In this document: piece after piece, positions 1 through 6,776 of the stretch
Position numbering within the stretch: the first letter of the stretch is position 1
Layout of the letters: the number at the start of each line of letters is the position of its first letter
Assembly: GCA_036562265.1 (NCBI GenBank)
Contig: DATCKS010000207.1
Span: 1-9,947, forward strand
Reading direction: 5' to 3'
DNA length: 9,947 nt
DNA from: DASVDK01 sp036562265 [NCBI: Thermodesulfobacteriota bacterium]
GTDB lineage: Bacteria > DASVDK01
Made by a program: the position numbers and the translations under genes
The notes under the pieces: model-generated
The model's input: only the letters and a program-made list of their open reading frames with translations
What the model was told of the DNA's origin: nothing
Databases searched by the model: none

Positions 1-1035
1 ATCGTGAACAACACGGTGCCGGTGGCGCTCAGGCGGCTCGGGTACGACGACCCGCAGATCAAGGCGATCGTCGAGTACATCGACGAGAACGGCACCATCG
101 AGGGGGCGCCGGAACTCGACCCGGCCGACCTGCCGGTCTTCGACTGCGCCTTCCGCCCGGCCAACGGCACGCGGTCGATCCACTACATGGGGCACCTCAA
201 GATGATGGCGGCGGTGCAGCCCTTCATCTCGGGCGCCATCAGCAAGACGATCAACGTGCCGAACGAGGCGACGGTCGACGAGATCATGCAGGCCTACATC
301 GAGGCCTGGCGGCTCGGCCTCAAGGCGGTGGCCATCTACCGCGACGGCAGCAAGCGGAGCCAGCCGCTCTCGACCGCGAAGGACAAGGAGAAGGGCGAGG
401 AGGCGCCCGTCGCGCGCCCGGTGCGGCGCAAGTTGCCGGACGAGCGGGCCTCGATCACCCACAAGTTCTCCATCGCCGGCCACGAGGGCTACATCACGGT
501 CGGCATGTACGAGGACGGGCAGCCGGGCGAGATCTTCGTGGTGATGGCCAAGGAGGGCTCGGTCGTCTCGGGCCTCATGGACTCCTTCGCGACCGCCATC
601 TCGCTCGCCCTGCAGTACGGGGTCCCGCTCAAGGTGCTCGTGGACAAGTTCAGCCACACGCGCTTCGAGCCGGCCGGGTTCACGACCAACCCGCAGATCC
701 CGATGGCCAAGTCGATCATGGACTACATCTTCCGCTGGCTCGCCTCGAAGTTCCTCACGAAGAGCGACCAGCAGGCGGTGGGCGTGATCGATCAGGAGGC
801 GGCGCAGACGCCGCCCTCCGCGGCCCTGCCGGCGTCGACGGCCGCCCCCGCGGCGCCCGTCTCGGCGCCGAAGGCGAAGGTGTTCGAACTCCGGGTCAGG
901 GACACGGCGGAGAAGACGATCACCTTCCAGAACCAGGACGACGCCCCGTCCTGCCCGGACTGCGGCGGCCTCATGGTGAGGAACGGCGCCTGCTACAAGT
1001 GCCTGAACTGCGGCTCGACGTCGGGGTGCTCCTAG
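1..1035 (+). CDS. nrdJ: Vitamin B12-dependent (class II) ribonucleotide reductase, C-terminal part (5' end outside window)
   Basis: The product reduces ribonucleotides to deoxyribonucleotides in the cytoplasm using adenosylcobalamin to generate the thiyl radical. Only the last 344 codons are here; the frame is open at base 1, and the GTG at base 4 is internal. Counting from that GTG, residues 100-121 (ending AIYRDGSKRSQPL) are the conserved end of the catalytic barrel region. Residues 147-250 match the TSCPD domain (HKFSIAGHEGYITVGMYEDG, then GFTTNPQIPMAKSIMDYIFRWLASKFL split by family-typical spacing). An Ala/Pro-rich linker follows at 262-291. The tail holds CPDC (317-320) and CYKCLNC (330-336), a zinc-ribbon or redox-cysteine module, plus a last Cys at 342. 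The catalytic cysteines and radical site lie upstream of the window. It is the only + strand gene and is convergent with its neighbour. The family call is firm. Confidence 0.95.
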   Translation: MVNNTVPVALRRLGYDDPQIKAIVEYIDENGTIEGAPELDPADLPVFDCAFRPANGTRSIHYMGHLKMMAAVQPFISGAISKTINVPNEATVDEIMQAYIEAWRLGLKAVAIYRDGSKRSQPLSTAKDKEKGEEAPVARPVRRKLPDERASITHKFSIAGHEGYITVGMYEDGQPGEIFVVMAKEGSVVSGLMDSFATAISLALQYGVPLKVLVDKFSHTRFEPAGFTTNPQIPMAKSIMDYIFRWLASKFLTKSDQQAVGVIDQEAAQTPPSAALPASTAAPAAPVSAPKAKVFELRVRDTAEKTITFQNQDDAPSCPDCGGLMVRNGACYKCLNCGSTSGCS

Positions 1036-2051
1036 AGCACGGCCCGTCTCGAGGGAGGCCCGGACGCTGCCGGGCCTCCGGATGACCCATCACGGCCGAC
1101 GGCGGTTCGGCCGGCATGTGGCCACAGCGCCCCGCCGGGAGGAGCGACCCGGCGGGGCGTTCTCGTTCCACGGGTCCATTCCTCGGGCTGCCCAGCAGGC
1201 CGAGGCGCAAGATGCAGAGCGCGGCTCCCCCCGCGGAGGAAGAACATCGCCGCCCCGAACGCGCCGTAGAGGAGGAAGGTCAGGACGTTCAGGGCGGTGA
1301 ACGTCCGCGACCGGAAGAGCGCGAGCGGCATCATCGGCCGGGCGGCCCGGGCCTCGGCGGCGACGAAGCCGGCGAGGAGGACGAGTCCGGCGGCCAACGC
1401 CGGAGACGACCCCTCGATGAGGCCGTAGGTCACGCTCCCGAACCCCGCGACCGCCAGGAGCGCCCCACCCACGTCGAGCGGCCCCGCCGTGTCGTCGGCC
1501 CGGCTCTCCGCCGCGTCCCGGGGCGTCAGGGCGACGGTCGCGATCGCGACCGGCACGACGACGAGGAAGACGGCCCGCCAGGAGACGGCATCGACGAGCA
1601 GGCCGCCCAGGAGCCACCCGGCCGCGGTCACGACGGAGGAGGCGGCGGTCCAGGTGCCGATGACGAGCCCCCGCCGCTCGGGTGGCGCCGCGGCCGTGAC
1701 GAGGGCCAGGCTCAGCGGAACGACCAGGGCCGCGCCGAGACCCTGGAGCGCGCGGGCGGCGACGAGGACCGACACGTTCGGCGCGAGCCCGCAGGCGATC
1801 GACGCGACGGCGAAGAGCACGACGCCGAACGTGAAGACCCGCCGCCGGCCGAACCGGTCGCCGACGGCGCCGCCGACGAGGATGAGGGCGCCGAGGACCA
1901 GCACGTAGCCGTTGACGACCCACTGCATGGCGCGCGCGTCGGCGTCGAGCGCCCGCTGGATGGCCGGCAGGGCGACGTGGGTGGTGGAAGCTTCGAGGAA
2001 CTCCAGGCTCGCGCCGAGGATGGAGGCGAGCAGGACCCGGCCGGTCCGCAC
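1032..2051 (-). CDS. MFS transporter, DHA2 (14-helix drug exporter) type, truncated; probable pseudogene
   Basis: The intact part resembles EmrB/QacA-like proton-driven drug exporters of the inner membrane. Residues 1-272 carry about nine hydrophobic segments: 6-30, 44-63, 72-89, 95-120, 129-152, 157-175, 195-213, 218-233 and 251-272. The MFS loop motif GAVGDRFGRRRV is at 61-72, and a helix-5 motif-C-like stretch AAGWLLGGLL is at 143-152. Helices 10-14 are missing; DHA2 proteins usually have about 450-530 residues. After residue 272 (base 1236) the frame turns into Arg/Pro/Gly-rich sequence with no membrane segment and runs through two hairpins to a stop overlapping the nrdJ end by 4 bases. 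A run of six C (1227-1232) sits at the break; shifting one base there gives GGAALCILRLGLL, a short hydrophobic stretch. Start is GTG with weak GGGTGAG upstream. I read it as a decayed gene. Confidence 0.72.
   Translation of the reverse strand: MRTGRVLLASILGASLEFLEASTTHVALPAIQRALDADARAMQWVVNGYVLVLGALILVGGAVGDRFGRRRVFTFGVVLFAVASIACGLAPNVSVLVAARALQGLGAALVVPLSLALVTAAAPPERRGLVIGTWTAASSVVTAAGWLLGGLLVDAVSWRAVFLVVVPVAIATVALTPRDAAESRADDTAGPLDVGGALLAVAGFGSVTYGLIEGSSPALAAGLVLLAGFVAAEARAARPMMPLALFRSRTFTALNVLTFLLYGAFGAAMFFLRGGSRALHLAPRPAGQPEEWTRGTRTPRRVAPPGGALWPHAGRTAVGRDGSSGGPAASGPPSRRAVL
1054..1079 (+). terminator. GC hairpin after the ribonucleotide reductase gene
   Basis: A perfect 10-bp inverted repeat (GGAGGCCCGG / CCGGGCCTCC) with the 6-base loop ACGCTG begins 18 bases after the nrdJ stop codon. 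No T-tract follows, so it is not a textbook intrinsic terminator, but its position suits 3'-end formation or protection. Role inferred. Confidence 0.6.
1128..1159. terminator. Second GC hairpin, candidate bidirectional terminator between convergent genes
   Basis: A perfect 12-bp inverted repeat (CGCCCCGCCGGG / CCCGGCGGGGCG) with an 8-base loop. On the + strand it is followed by TTCTCGTT, the nearest thing to a U-tract in this region, so it is the better candidate for the actual nrdJ terminator. It lies inside the out-of-frame tail of the MFS reading frame, which argues that the tail is not coding. Confidence 0.65.
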
Positions 2052-2115
2052 GCGCGGCTCACCCGGCCGCGGCGCCGGCCCACCTTGCGCTCCCGAGCGG
2101 CGCGAGGCGGTGCGA

Positions 2116-2136
2116 CGTCGTCACGTCGTCAGTGTA
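2116..2136 (-). promoter_or_regulatory. Candidate promoter -10 box with a tandem octamer, upstream of the MFS gene
   Basis: Read on the - strand, TACACT (2136-2131) resembles a -10 box in four of six positions. It runs directly into two tandem copies of TGACGACG (2131-2116), where an operator overlapping the start of transcription would lie. No convincing -35 box is seen 16-18 bases upstream, so this is only a suggestion. Confidence 0.2.
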
Positions 2137-2144
2137 GCCGGCCT

Positions 2145-2162
2145 CCGGCGGGGCCGCGCCGG
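2145..2162 (-). terminator. Short GC hairpin directly after the DMT gene
   Basis: A 6-bp inverted repeat (CCGGCG / CGCCGG) with a 6-base loop abuts the DMT stop codon. An overlapping alternative 5-bp stem lies at 2137-2149 (GCCGG / CCGGC). There is no U-tract. In DNA this GC-rich, such short stems arise easily, so it is a weak terminator candidate. Confidence 0.3.
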
Positions 2163-3014
2163 TCAGCCGCTCCGTCGCCGCCCCTCGATGACCGTGTACA
2201 CCGACGCGGCCCCGATGAGGGCCATCCCGGCGGCGGCCAGGAGGTCGGGCACCTCGCCGAAGACGGCGAGGCCGAGGAGCAGCGAGAACGGGAGCCTGAG
2301 GAGGTCCACGAGGGCCATCCGGGAGAACTGCCCGATCGCGTAGCCGCGCGAGAGGCAGATCTGCCCCAGCCACGACAGCACGCCGATGGCGACGAACCAG
2401 GGGACCGCCGAGACGGCCGGCGTCCGCCAGGCGAAGGCCGCCGGCACGGCGCTCAGCACCGAGCCGATCGCCATGAAGTAGAAGGCGATCCGCTCGGGCG
2501 GCTCGGTGCGGGAGAGCTGCTTCACGGCGAGCATCGCGAGGCTCGTGCAGGCCGCGCCGGCGACGGCGACGAGCGACGCGGGCTCGAACTGCCCGGCCGG
2601 CCGGGCGATCAGGACGACGCCGAGGAGGCCGGCTACGAGGGCGAGGATGCGGCCGCGCGAGACCGCCTCGCGCAGGATGACGGCGGCAAGGAGGGTGGAC
2701 CAGAGGGGCGCCGTGTAGGAGAGGGCGATCGCGTCCGCCAGGAGGAGGCGCTCGAGGGCGTAGGCGAAGGCCATGAAGCTCGTGTAGCCGAGCGTGGCTC
2801 GCCAGACGTGGCCGGGGAGGTTCTCGGTCCGAAGGAGCCCGAAGCCGGATCGGGCGACCATCGGGAGGAAGCAGAGCGTCGCCGCGAGGTGGCGGAAGAA
2901 GACGACGACCGCGACCGGCAGGTCGGCCGCGAGGTGCTTGATGATCGCGGACGCGACGGTGAGGGACGCGACCGCAACGGTGAGGTAGAGGGCGCCACGG
3001 GTGTCGGGGTTCAC
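2163..3014 (-). CDS. DMT superfamily (EamA) transporter
   Basis: An inner-membrane permease of the drug/metabolite transporter superfamily; members mostly export amino acids or other small metabolites, and the substrate cannot be read from sequence. The 283 residues match the usual ~280-310. Ten hydrophobic segments fall in two EamA repeats, about 7-137 and 148-276: 7-26, 33-51, 70-88, 93-114, 123-137, 145-165, 176-194, 203-222, 232-252 and 257-275. The half-repeats end in comparable patterns: LREAVSRGRILALVAGLLGV near 114-133 and FGEVPDLLAAAGMALIG near 252-268. The start is GTG at 3014, without a clear ribosome binding site; a nearby upstream ATG is in another frame and soon stops. It lies 85 bases after the TRAP permease, behind a strong hairpin, so it may be transcribed separately or by read-through. 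No sign of damage. Confidence 0.92.
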   Translation of the reverse strand: MNPDTRGALYLTVAVASLTVASAIIKHLAADLPVAVVVFFRHLAATLCFLPMVARSGFGLLRTENLPGHVWRATLGYTSFMAFAYALERLLLADAIALSYTAPLWSTLLAAVILREAVSRGRILALVAGLLGVVLIARPAGQFEPASLVAVAGAACTSLAMLAVKQLSRTEPPERIAFYFMAIGSVLSAVPAAFAWRTPAVSAVPWFVAIGVLSWLGQICLSRGYAIGQFSRMALVDLLRLPFSLLLGLAVFGEVPDLLAAAGMALIGAASVYTVIEGRRRSG

Positions 3015-3048
3015 GGTCGGGACGGGGGATGCGGGCTCATGGTCGCGC

Positions 3049-3084
3049 GGCGGGGGCGGCCCCGTCCGAGGGGCCGCCCCCGCC
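3049..3084 (-). terminator. Strong GC hairpin closing the TRAP transporter operon
   Basis: A perfect 15-bp inverted repeat (GGCGGGGGCGGCCCC / GGGGCCGCCCCCGCC) with a 6-base loop begins 15 bases after the permease stop codon. It is the most stable stem in the window. No U-run follows on the - strand, so termination may be Rho-assisted, or the stem may only protect the 3' end. Confidence 0.65.
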
Positions 3085-3099
3085 TTCAGGGTCGGTGGC

Positions 3100-5718
3100 T
3101 CAGGCCACTCGGGGTCGATCGGGTACGCCCGGGGCCACCCCCGGACGGGGCCCGCGTCTCGCGCGCTGCGCGGCGACCACGATGCCGAGGAGGAGGAGCG
3201 CCGGGATGTAGAAGAGCATCGCCGGCGGGCGGTCGGACGGGACCCGGATCGCCGTGACCCGGAAGCCGGGTTCGAGGCCGAGCCGCTCGGCGTAGCTGCC
3301 GAACCGCACCTGCGCCACCTGCAGGTCCTCGCCGATCCGCCGGAGCTGGAGGCCGGCCGCGGCGAGACGCTCGGTGGGCGTCCCGGCCGTGTCGAGGCGC
3401 ACGCTCACCACCTTCCGCACGTCGTCCCCCTCGATGCTGAGCCCCTCGACGCGCATCTGCAGCCGCCCCTTGGGGGGGATCTGGGCCACGACCTCCTCGA
3501 GCCGCGCCGGCGAGACGTCCTCGAACGGCGGGGCGATCCGGTCCATCCAGAATCCGGGCCGAAGGAGCGTGAAGGTGACGAGGAGGAGCGCCGCGGTTTC
3601 CCAGAGCCGGTTCCGGGTCAGGAAGTAGCCCATGGTCGCGGCGGCGAAGACGAGCATGCCGAGCGTCGCGGCACCGATCACGAGGAGCGTCTCCCCCCAG
3701 GTGTGCAGGTCGATCAGGAGGAGATTCGGCTCGAAGATGAAGAAGAACGGCAGGAGCACCGTGCGGAGGGCGTAGACCGATCCCTGGAGGCCGGTCTTGA
3801 TCGGGTCGGCCCCCGAGATGGCGGCCGCCGCGTACGACGCGAGGCCGACCGGCGGCGTCACGTCGGCCATGATCCCGAAGTAGAAGACGAAGAGGTGGAC
3901 GGCGATCAGCGGGATGGCGAGCCCCGCCTGCGCCCCCAGCTCGACGATGACCGGCGCCATGAGGGTGGCGACGATGATGTAGTTGGCGGTCGTCGGGATC
4001 CCCATGCCGAGGACCAGGCTGATCATCGCCGTGAGGACGAGCATGAGGATGACGTTGCCGCCGGAGATGAACTCGACGAAGTCGGTCATCATGAAGCCGA
4101 GGCCGGTGAGCGTGATGGTGCCGACGACGATGCCGGCCGTGGCGGTCGCGATGCCGATCGCGATCATGTTGCGCGCGCCGAGCTCCATCCCCTCGATGAA
4201 GTCGCGCCACCCCTGCCGGAAGGCCGGAAGCGCCGGCTGCCGGCGGAAGGCCGCGAAGAGCGGCCGCTGGGTGAGGACGATGGCGATCAGGGTGGCCGTG
4301 CCCCAGAAGGCCGAGAGCCCGGGCGAGAGCATCTCGACCATCAGGCACCAGAGGAGGACGACCAGCGGGAGGAGATAGTGGAGGCCGGTGCGGACCGTTG
4401 GCCAGGTCTCCGGCAGGTGGAACACCTGGGCGTTCGGGTCGTCCAGCTCGAGGTCGGGGAAGCGCGCGGCGTACCAGACCGAGGCGAGGTAGGCGGCGGC
4501 GAGGAGGACGACGAGCACCGGCCCGGCGAGCGGGCCGAGGAGCGCCTCGAGGGCGCCGACGCCGTAGTAGACGACCCCGGCGAGGACGACGGTGCCGGCG
4601 ATCCCGAGGCCGAGCCGCGCAAGCCGCATCGGGAGCGGCCGGCTCGTCCGGCGCGCGAGCGGCTGCGTGCCGAGCTTCAGCGCCTCGAGGTGGACGATGT
4701 AGAAGAGCGCGACGTACGAGATCACCGCCGGCAGGAACGCGTGCCGGATGACCTCGGAGTACGGGATGCCGACGTACTCCACCATCAGGAAGGCGGCGGC
4801 CCCCATGACTGGGGGCATGATCTGCCCGTTGATGGAGGAGGCGGTCTCGATGGCGCCGGCCTTGACGGCGCTGAGGCCGGTGCGCCGCATCATCGGGATG
4901 GTGAAGATGCCGCCCGAGACGACGTTGGAGATGGACGAGCCGGAGACGACGCCGTTCAGGGCGGAGGAGACGACCGCGACCTTCGCCGGCCCGCCGCGCA
5001 GGTGCCCGAGGAGGGCGAAGGAGACCTGCATCATGTAGTTGCCGGCGCCCGCCTTGTCGAGGAGCGACCCGAAGAGGACGAAGAGGAAGACGAAGCTCGT
5101 CGAGACGCCGAGCGCGGTGCCGAAGACCCCTTCGGTCGTCAGCCACTGGTGGGTCAGCGTCTTGGTGAGCGAGGCGCCCTTGTGCTGGATGACCTCGGGC
5201 ATGTACGGCCCGAGGAACGTGTACGCGAGGAAGGCGAGCGCCACGGCCACCATGGGCGGTCCGAGGGCCCGGCGCGTTGCCTCGAGGAGCAGGACGATCC
5301 CGAGGAGGGCGGTCGCGAGGTCGAGCGCGGTCGGCATGCCGGGGCGGAGCGCGAGTTCCCGGTGGAACACGAACAGGTAGGCCGAGGTGGACGCCGCGAC
5401 CAGCGCGAGGACCCAGTCGGCCGTCGGGATCCACGTCCGCGGCGACCGCTTCGACGCGGGGTAGGCCAGGAACGCCAGGAAGAAGGCGAACGCGAGGTGG
5501 ATCGCCCGAGCCTGCGTGTCGTTGAGGATGCCGAAGCCGAGGACGAAGGGGAGCGGCGAGGCGTACCAGAGCTGGAACGCCGACCAGGCGACGGCGACGA
5601 CGAAGAGCACTCGCCGGGCGTGGCCGCTCGGCTTGCGGCCCCCGGTATCGGCCTCCGCGACGAGCTGCTCGAGGTCCGCCGCGCCGAGCGGCGGCTTCGT
5701 TGGCGTCTCTTCGGCCAT
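3100..5718 (-). CDS. TRAP transporter permease, fused small and large subunits (DctQM fusion) with C-terminal DUF3394 domain
   Basis: This is the membrane part of a tripartite ATP-independent periplasmic transporter, which uses an ion gradient to import a substrate delivered by the binding protein encoded just upstream. At 872 residues it is the '4TM/12TM fusion' type that partners TAXI proteins. Hydrophobic segments at about 36-53, 73-87, 101-118 and 133-170 form the DctQ-like part. The DctM-like part runs from about 190 to 700, with VVSGSSISNVVSGGIFTIPM at 257-276, GMGIPTTANYIIVATLMAP at 571-589 and FGIMADVTPPVGLASYAAAA at 614-633. Residues 729-832 form a soluble domain fitting DUF3394, including a PDZ-like GSYAERLGLEPGFRVTAI (807-824). 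A final helix at 834-850 and a basic tail follow. Start ATG at 5718 has GGAGG 6 bases upstream. The substrate is unknown. Confidence 0.96.
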   Translation of the reverse strand: MAEETPTKPPLGAADLEQLVAEADTGGRKPSGHARRVLFVVAVAWSAFQLWYASPLPFVLGFGILNDTQARAIHLAFAFFLAFLAYPASKRSPRTWIPTADWVLALVAASTSAYLFVFHRELALRPGMPTALDLATALLGIVLLLEATRRALGPPMVAVALAFLAYTFLGPYMPEVIQHKGASLTKTLTHQWLTTEGVFGTALGVSTSFVFLFVLFGSLLDKAGAGNYMMQVSFALLGHLRGGPAKVAVVSSALNGVVSGSSISNVVSGGIFTIPMMRRTGLSAVKAGAIETASSINGQIMPPVMGAAAFLMVEYVGIPYSEVIRHAFLPAVISYVALFYIVHLEALKLGTQPLARRTSRPLPMRLARLGLGIAGTVVLAGVVYYGVGALEALLGPLAGPVLVVLLAAAYLASVWYAARFPDLELDDPNAQVFHLPETWPTVRTGLHYLLPLVVLLWCLMVEMLSPGLSAFWGTATLIAIVLTQRPLFAAFRRQPALPAFRQGWRDFIEGMELGARNMIAIGIATATAGIVVGTITLTGLGFMMTDFVEFISGGNVILMLVLTAMISLVLGMGIPTTANYIIVATLMAPVIVELGAQAGLAIPLIAVHLFVFYFGIMADVTPPVGLASYAAAAISGADPIKTGLQGSVYALRTVLLPFFFIFEPNLLLIDLHTWGETLLVIGAATLGMLVFAAATMGYFLTRNRLWETAALLLVTFTLLRPGFWMDRIAPPFEDVSPARLEEVVAQIPPKGRLQMRVEGLSIEGDDVRKVVSVRLDTAGTPTERLAAAGLQLRRIGEDLQVAQVRFGSYAERLGLEPGFRVTAIRVPSDRPPAMLFYIPALLLLGIVVAAQRARRGPRPGVAPGVPDRPRVA

Positions 5719-5724
5719 GACGCG

Positions 5725-5729
5725 CCTCC
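5725..5729 (-). promoter_or_regulatory. Ribosome binding site of the TRAP permease
   Basis: GGAGG on the - strand, 6 bases before the ATG at 5718. It fixes this start against in-frame alternatives and lies just after the intercistronic hairpin. Confidence 0.8.
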
Positions 5730-5737
5730 ACCGACCC

Positions 5738-5767
5738 GCCGGGGCCGGTCACGCGACCGGCCCCGGC
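5738..5767 (-). terminator. Intercistronic hairpin between the TAXI binding protein and TRAP permease genes
   Basis: A perfect 13-bp stem (GACCGGCCCCGGC pairing with GCCGGGGCCGGTC) with a 4-base loop lies 17 bases after the binding-protein stop and just ahead of the permease ribosome binding site. No U-tract follows. Such hairpins often act as partial terminators or 3' stabilisers, making more binding protein than permease. That role is inferred. Confidence 0.55.
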
Positions 5768-5784
5768 CGTGATCGTCCGCCGTC

Positions 5785-6765
5785 CTACTTGACCCAGCCC
5801 TTCTCCTTGTAGTAGCGGAGCGCGCCCTCGTGGATCGGCGCCGAGAGGCCGTCGGTGATCATCTGCGACGGCTCGAGGTTCGCGAAGGCGGGGTGGAGGC
5901 TCTTGAACTCGTTGAAGTTGTCGAAGACCGCCTTCACGGTTCGGTAGACGACCTCGTCGGGCGTCCGGGTCGACGTGACGAACGTGGCGAGCACGCCGTA
6001 GGTCTCGGTCGGGTTCGGGTTGCCCCGGTACATGCCGCCCGGGATGACGGCCTTGGCGAAGTACGGGTGCTGCTTGAGGAGACCGTCGACGGCCGGCCCG
6101 GTCGCGGGCACGAGGACGCTGTCACAGGAGGTCGTCGCGTCCTGGATGTTGCCGGCCGGGTGGCCGACGGCGTAGAGGAACGCGTCGATCTTGTTGTCGC
6201 AGAGCGCCTGGCCGTGCTCGTCGGCCTTGAGCTCCGAGGCGAGGGCGAAGTCGCGCATCGTCCAGCCGAGGGCGGCGATGAGCTGCTCCGAGAGCGCCCG
6301 GGTGCCGGAGCCGGGGTTCCCGACGTTGAAGCGCTTCCCCTTGAGGTCCGCCAGCGACCTGATCCCGGAGTCGCGGCGGGCGACGATCGTGACCGGCTCG
6401 GGGTGGAGGGAGAAGACCGCCCGAAGCTCCTTGAACGCCTTCCCCTGGAACCCGGCGGTGCCGTTGTACGCCTGGAACTGCACGTCGGACTGGACCATGC
6501 CGAAGTCCAGCTCGCCGGTCTGGATGGTGTTCACGTTGAACACGGAGCCGCCGGTCGACTCGACCGAGCAGCGGATGCCGTGCTCGCGGCGGTCCTTGTT
6601 GACGAGGCGGCAGATCGCGCCGCCGGCCGCGTAGTAGACGCCGGTGACGCCGCCCGTGCCGATCGTCACGAACCGCTGCTGCGCCGAGGCCTCGGGGGCG
6701 CCGGCGGCGACCGTGGCGACGGCGAATGCCGTGGCGAGAATCGTGGCAACAGGTCTTGCGGTCAT
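5785..6765 (-). CDS. TAXI family TRAP transporter solute-binding protein
   Basis: A periplasmic protein that captures the substrate and hands it to the fused TRAP permease encoded 66 bases downstream. From the ATG at 6765 it has 326 residues, normal for the family. A signal peptide spans residues 1-28 (basic MTARP, hydrophobic core, ASA before QQ), so the mature form starts near Gln29. The TAXI pattern follows: [18 protein letters not shown] (32-49), [20 protein letters not shown] (70-89), then [19 protein letters not shown] (137-155). It ends in YYKEKGWVK, a usual C-terminus. Family relatives bind glutamate-like or other small carboxylates, but the ligand here is unknown. Four cysteines (52, 66, 189, 214) could form disulfides. 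A GTG five codons earlier is in frame but overlaps the upstream stop; AGGAGG at 6775-6770 supports the ATG. The gap to the BKACE gene is 11 bases. Confidence 0.95.
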   Translation of the reverse strand: MTARPVATILATAFAVATVAAGAPEASAQQRFVTIGTGGVTGVYYAAGGAICRLVNKDRREHGIRCSVESTGGSVFNVNTIQTGELDFGMVQSDVQFQAYNGTAGFQGKAFKELRAVFSLHPEPVTIVARRDSGIRSLADLKGKRFNVGNPGSGTRALSEQLIAALGWTMRDFALASELKADEHGQALCDNKIDAFLYAVGHPAGNIQDATTSCDSVLVPATGPAVDGLLKQHPYFAKAVIPGGMYRGNPNPTETYGVLATFVTSTRTPDEVVYRTVKAVFDNFNEFKSLHPAFANLEPSQMITDGLSAPIHEGALRYYKEKGWVK

Positions 6766-6769
6766 GCTC

Positions 6770-6775
6770 CCTCCT
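6770..6775 (-). promoter_or_regulatory. Ribosome binding site of the TAXI binding protein gene
   Basis: AGGAGG on the - strand lies 4 bases before the ATG at 6765, within a purine run that starts inside the BKACE stop region. It supports the ATG rather than the GTG at 6780 as the start. Confidence 0.75.
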
Positions 6776-6776
6776 C

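Noticed and set aside
1116-3257. A + strand reading frame of 713 codons across the MFS and DMT genes
   Set aside because: It is Arg/Glu/Gly-rich without any recognisable motif and lies opposite two recognisable membrane proteins, so it is a composition artefact.
3086-5752. A second long - strand frame of 888 codons inside the TRAP permease gene
   Set aside because: It is Arg/Pro/Ala/His-rich, with no membrane segments and no ribosome binding site. The overlapping frame carries the TRAP motifs and has GGAGG before its ATG.
3001-5772. A + strand reading frame of 923 codons opposite the TRAP permease
   Set aside because: Its product is dominated by Asp, Glu, Arg, Gly and His with no domain. 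This is what the complement of a GC-rich membrane-protein gene gives, and the - strand frame is a clear TRAP permease.
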